The notes beneath the pieces are model-generated. The model ran no database searches. It saw only the letters and a list, made by a program, of their open reading frames with translations, and was not told the origin of the DNA. DNA of 64,000 nucleotides from Chrysomallon squamiferum (Eukaryota > Mollusca > Gastropoda > Neomphalida > Peltospiridae). The stretch spans positions 28,738,636 through 28,802,635 of the forward strand of contig CM022673.1 of NCBI GenBank assembly GCA_012295275.1. The letters are read 5' to 3'. Shown here piece after piece: positions 63,909-64,000 of this stretch (position 1 is the first letter of the stretch; every line of letters begins with the position of its first letter). Made by a program: the position numbers and the translations under genes.

Positions 63909-64000
63909 CAGGGGTCGGCAACCCTTGGCCCGCCAGCTGAACATTTGGAAATCAATTATACTTTGTTTTTTCTTTAAACCTCAGGTCCAAAGCAGCCTTG
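63909..64000. mobile_element. Left end of a hAT-like DNA transposon, cut by the window edge
   Basis: CAGGGGTCGGCAACCC (63909-63924) is a classic hAT-superfamily terminal sequence. The following bases (TTGGCCCGCC) also fit such ends. The eight bases before it (GTTTAGAG) would be the target-site duplication, but the other end lies outside the window. Confidence 0.7.

Overview
The window is nuclear DNA of an animal. Every recognisable gene is split by GT-AG introns, the DNA is AT-rich with many long microsatellites, and the gene families are metazoan (a dynein regulatory complex subunit, a NIMA-related kinase, BTB and BTB-C2H2 proteins). A metazoan isopentenyl phosphate kinase, and a short interspersed motif (AAGGGAGATAACTC, 25569-25583, minus strand) that I associate with molluscs, suggest a spiralian, most likely a mollusc such as a gastropod. 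This rests on recognition, not on a search.

I could join exons in frame, with matching splice phases, for seven genes. From the left: a probable axonemal or sperm microtubule protein (minus, 1515-6170); CCDC153/DRC12 (minus, 8539-12186); a membrane-anchored short-chain dehydrogenase of the retinol/17beta-hydroxysteroid type (plus, 14717-18416) whose first exon has a one-base frameshift; isopentenyl phosphate kinase (minus, 19836-23641); a NEK-type kinase (minus, 29868-38678); a 1533-residue protein with four copies of a ~95-residue module and a C-terminal BTB domain (plus, 43690-51817); and a 1405-residue BTB/six-zinc-finger protein (minus, 54114-60250). A possible first exon of another plus-strand gene lies at 62862-62948. 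The two BTB genes are convergent and share the same phase-0 intron inside the BTB fold.

Between genes lie microsatellites and decayed mobile DNA: a non-LTR retrotransposon C-terminus relic (26490-26990), a Tigger/pogo-like MITE inside the kinase gene (31334-31607), the end of a hAT-like element at the right edge (63909-64000), a dispersed repeat (53459-53935 and 61178-61448), and a decayed copy of a BTB-zinc-finger exon (61075-61172).

The most unusual pattern is that several tandem repeats start at, or copy, exon edges. A 33-bp unit carrying the last 14 bases of an exon plus its 5' splice site is repeated about 18 times (2431-3034). A 14-bp array starts exactly at another 5' splice site (21268-21378). 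A 164-bp duplication copies a third 5' splice site into its own intron (44248-44550). Weaker cases are at 4896-4940 and 9266-9565. The other main candidate for something undescribed is the four-module BTB protein.
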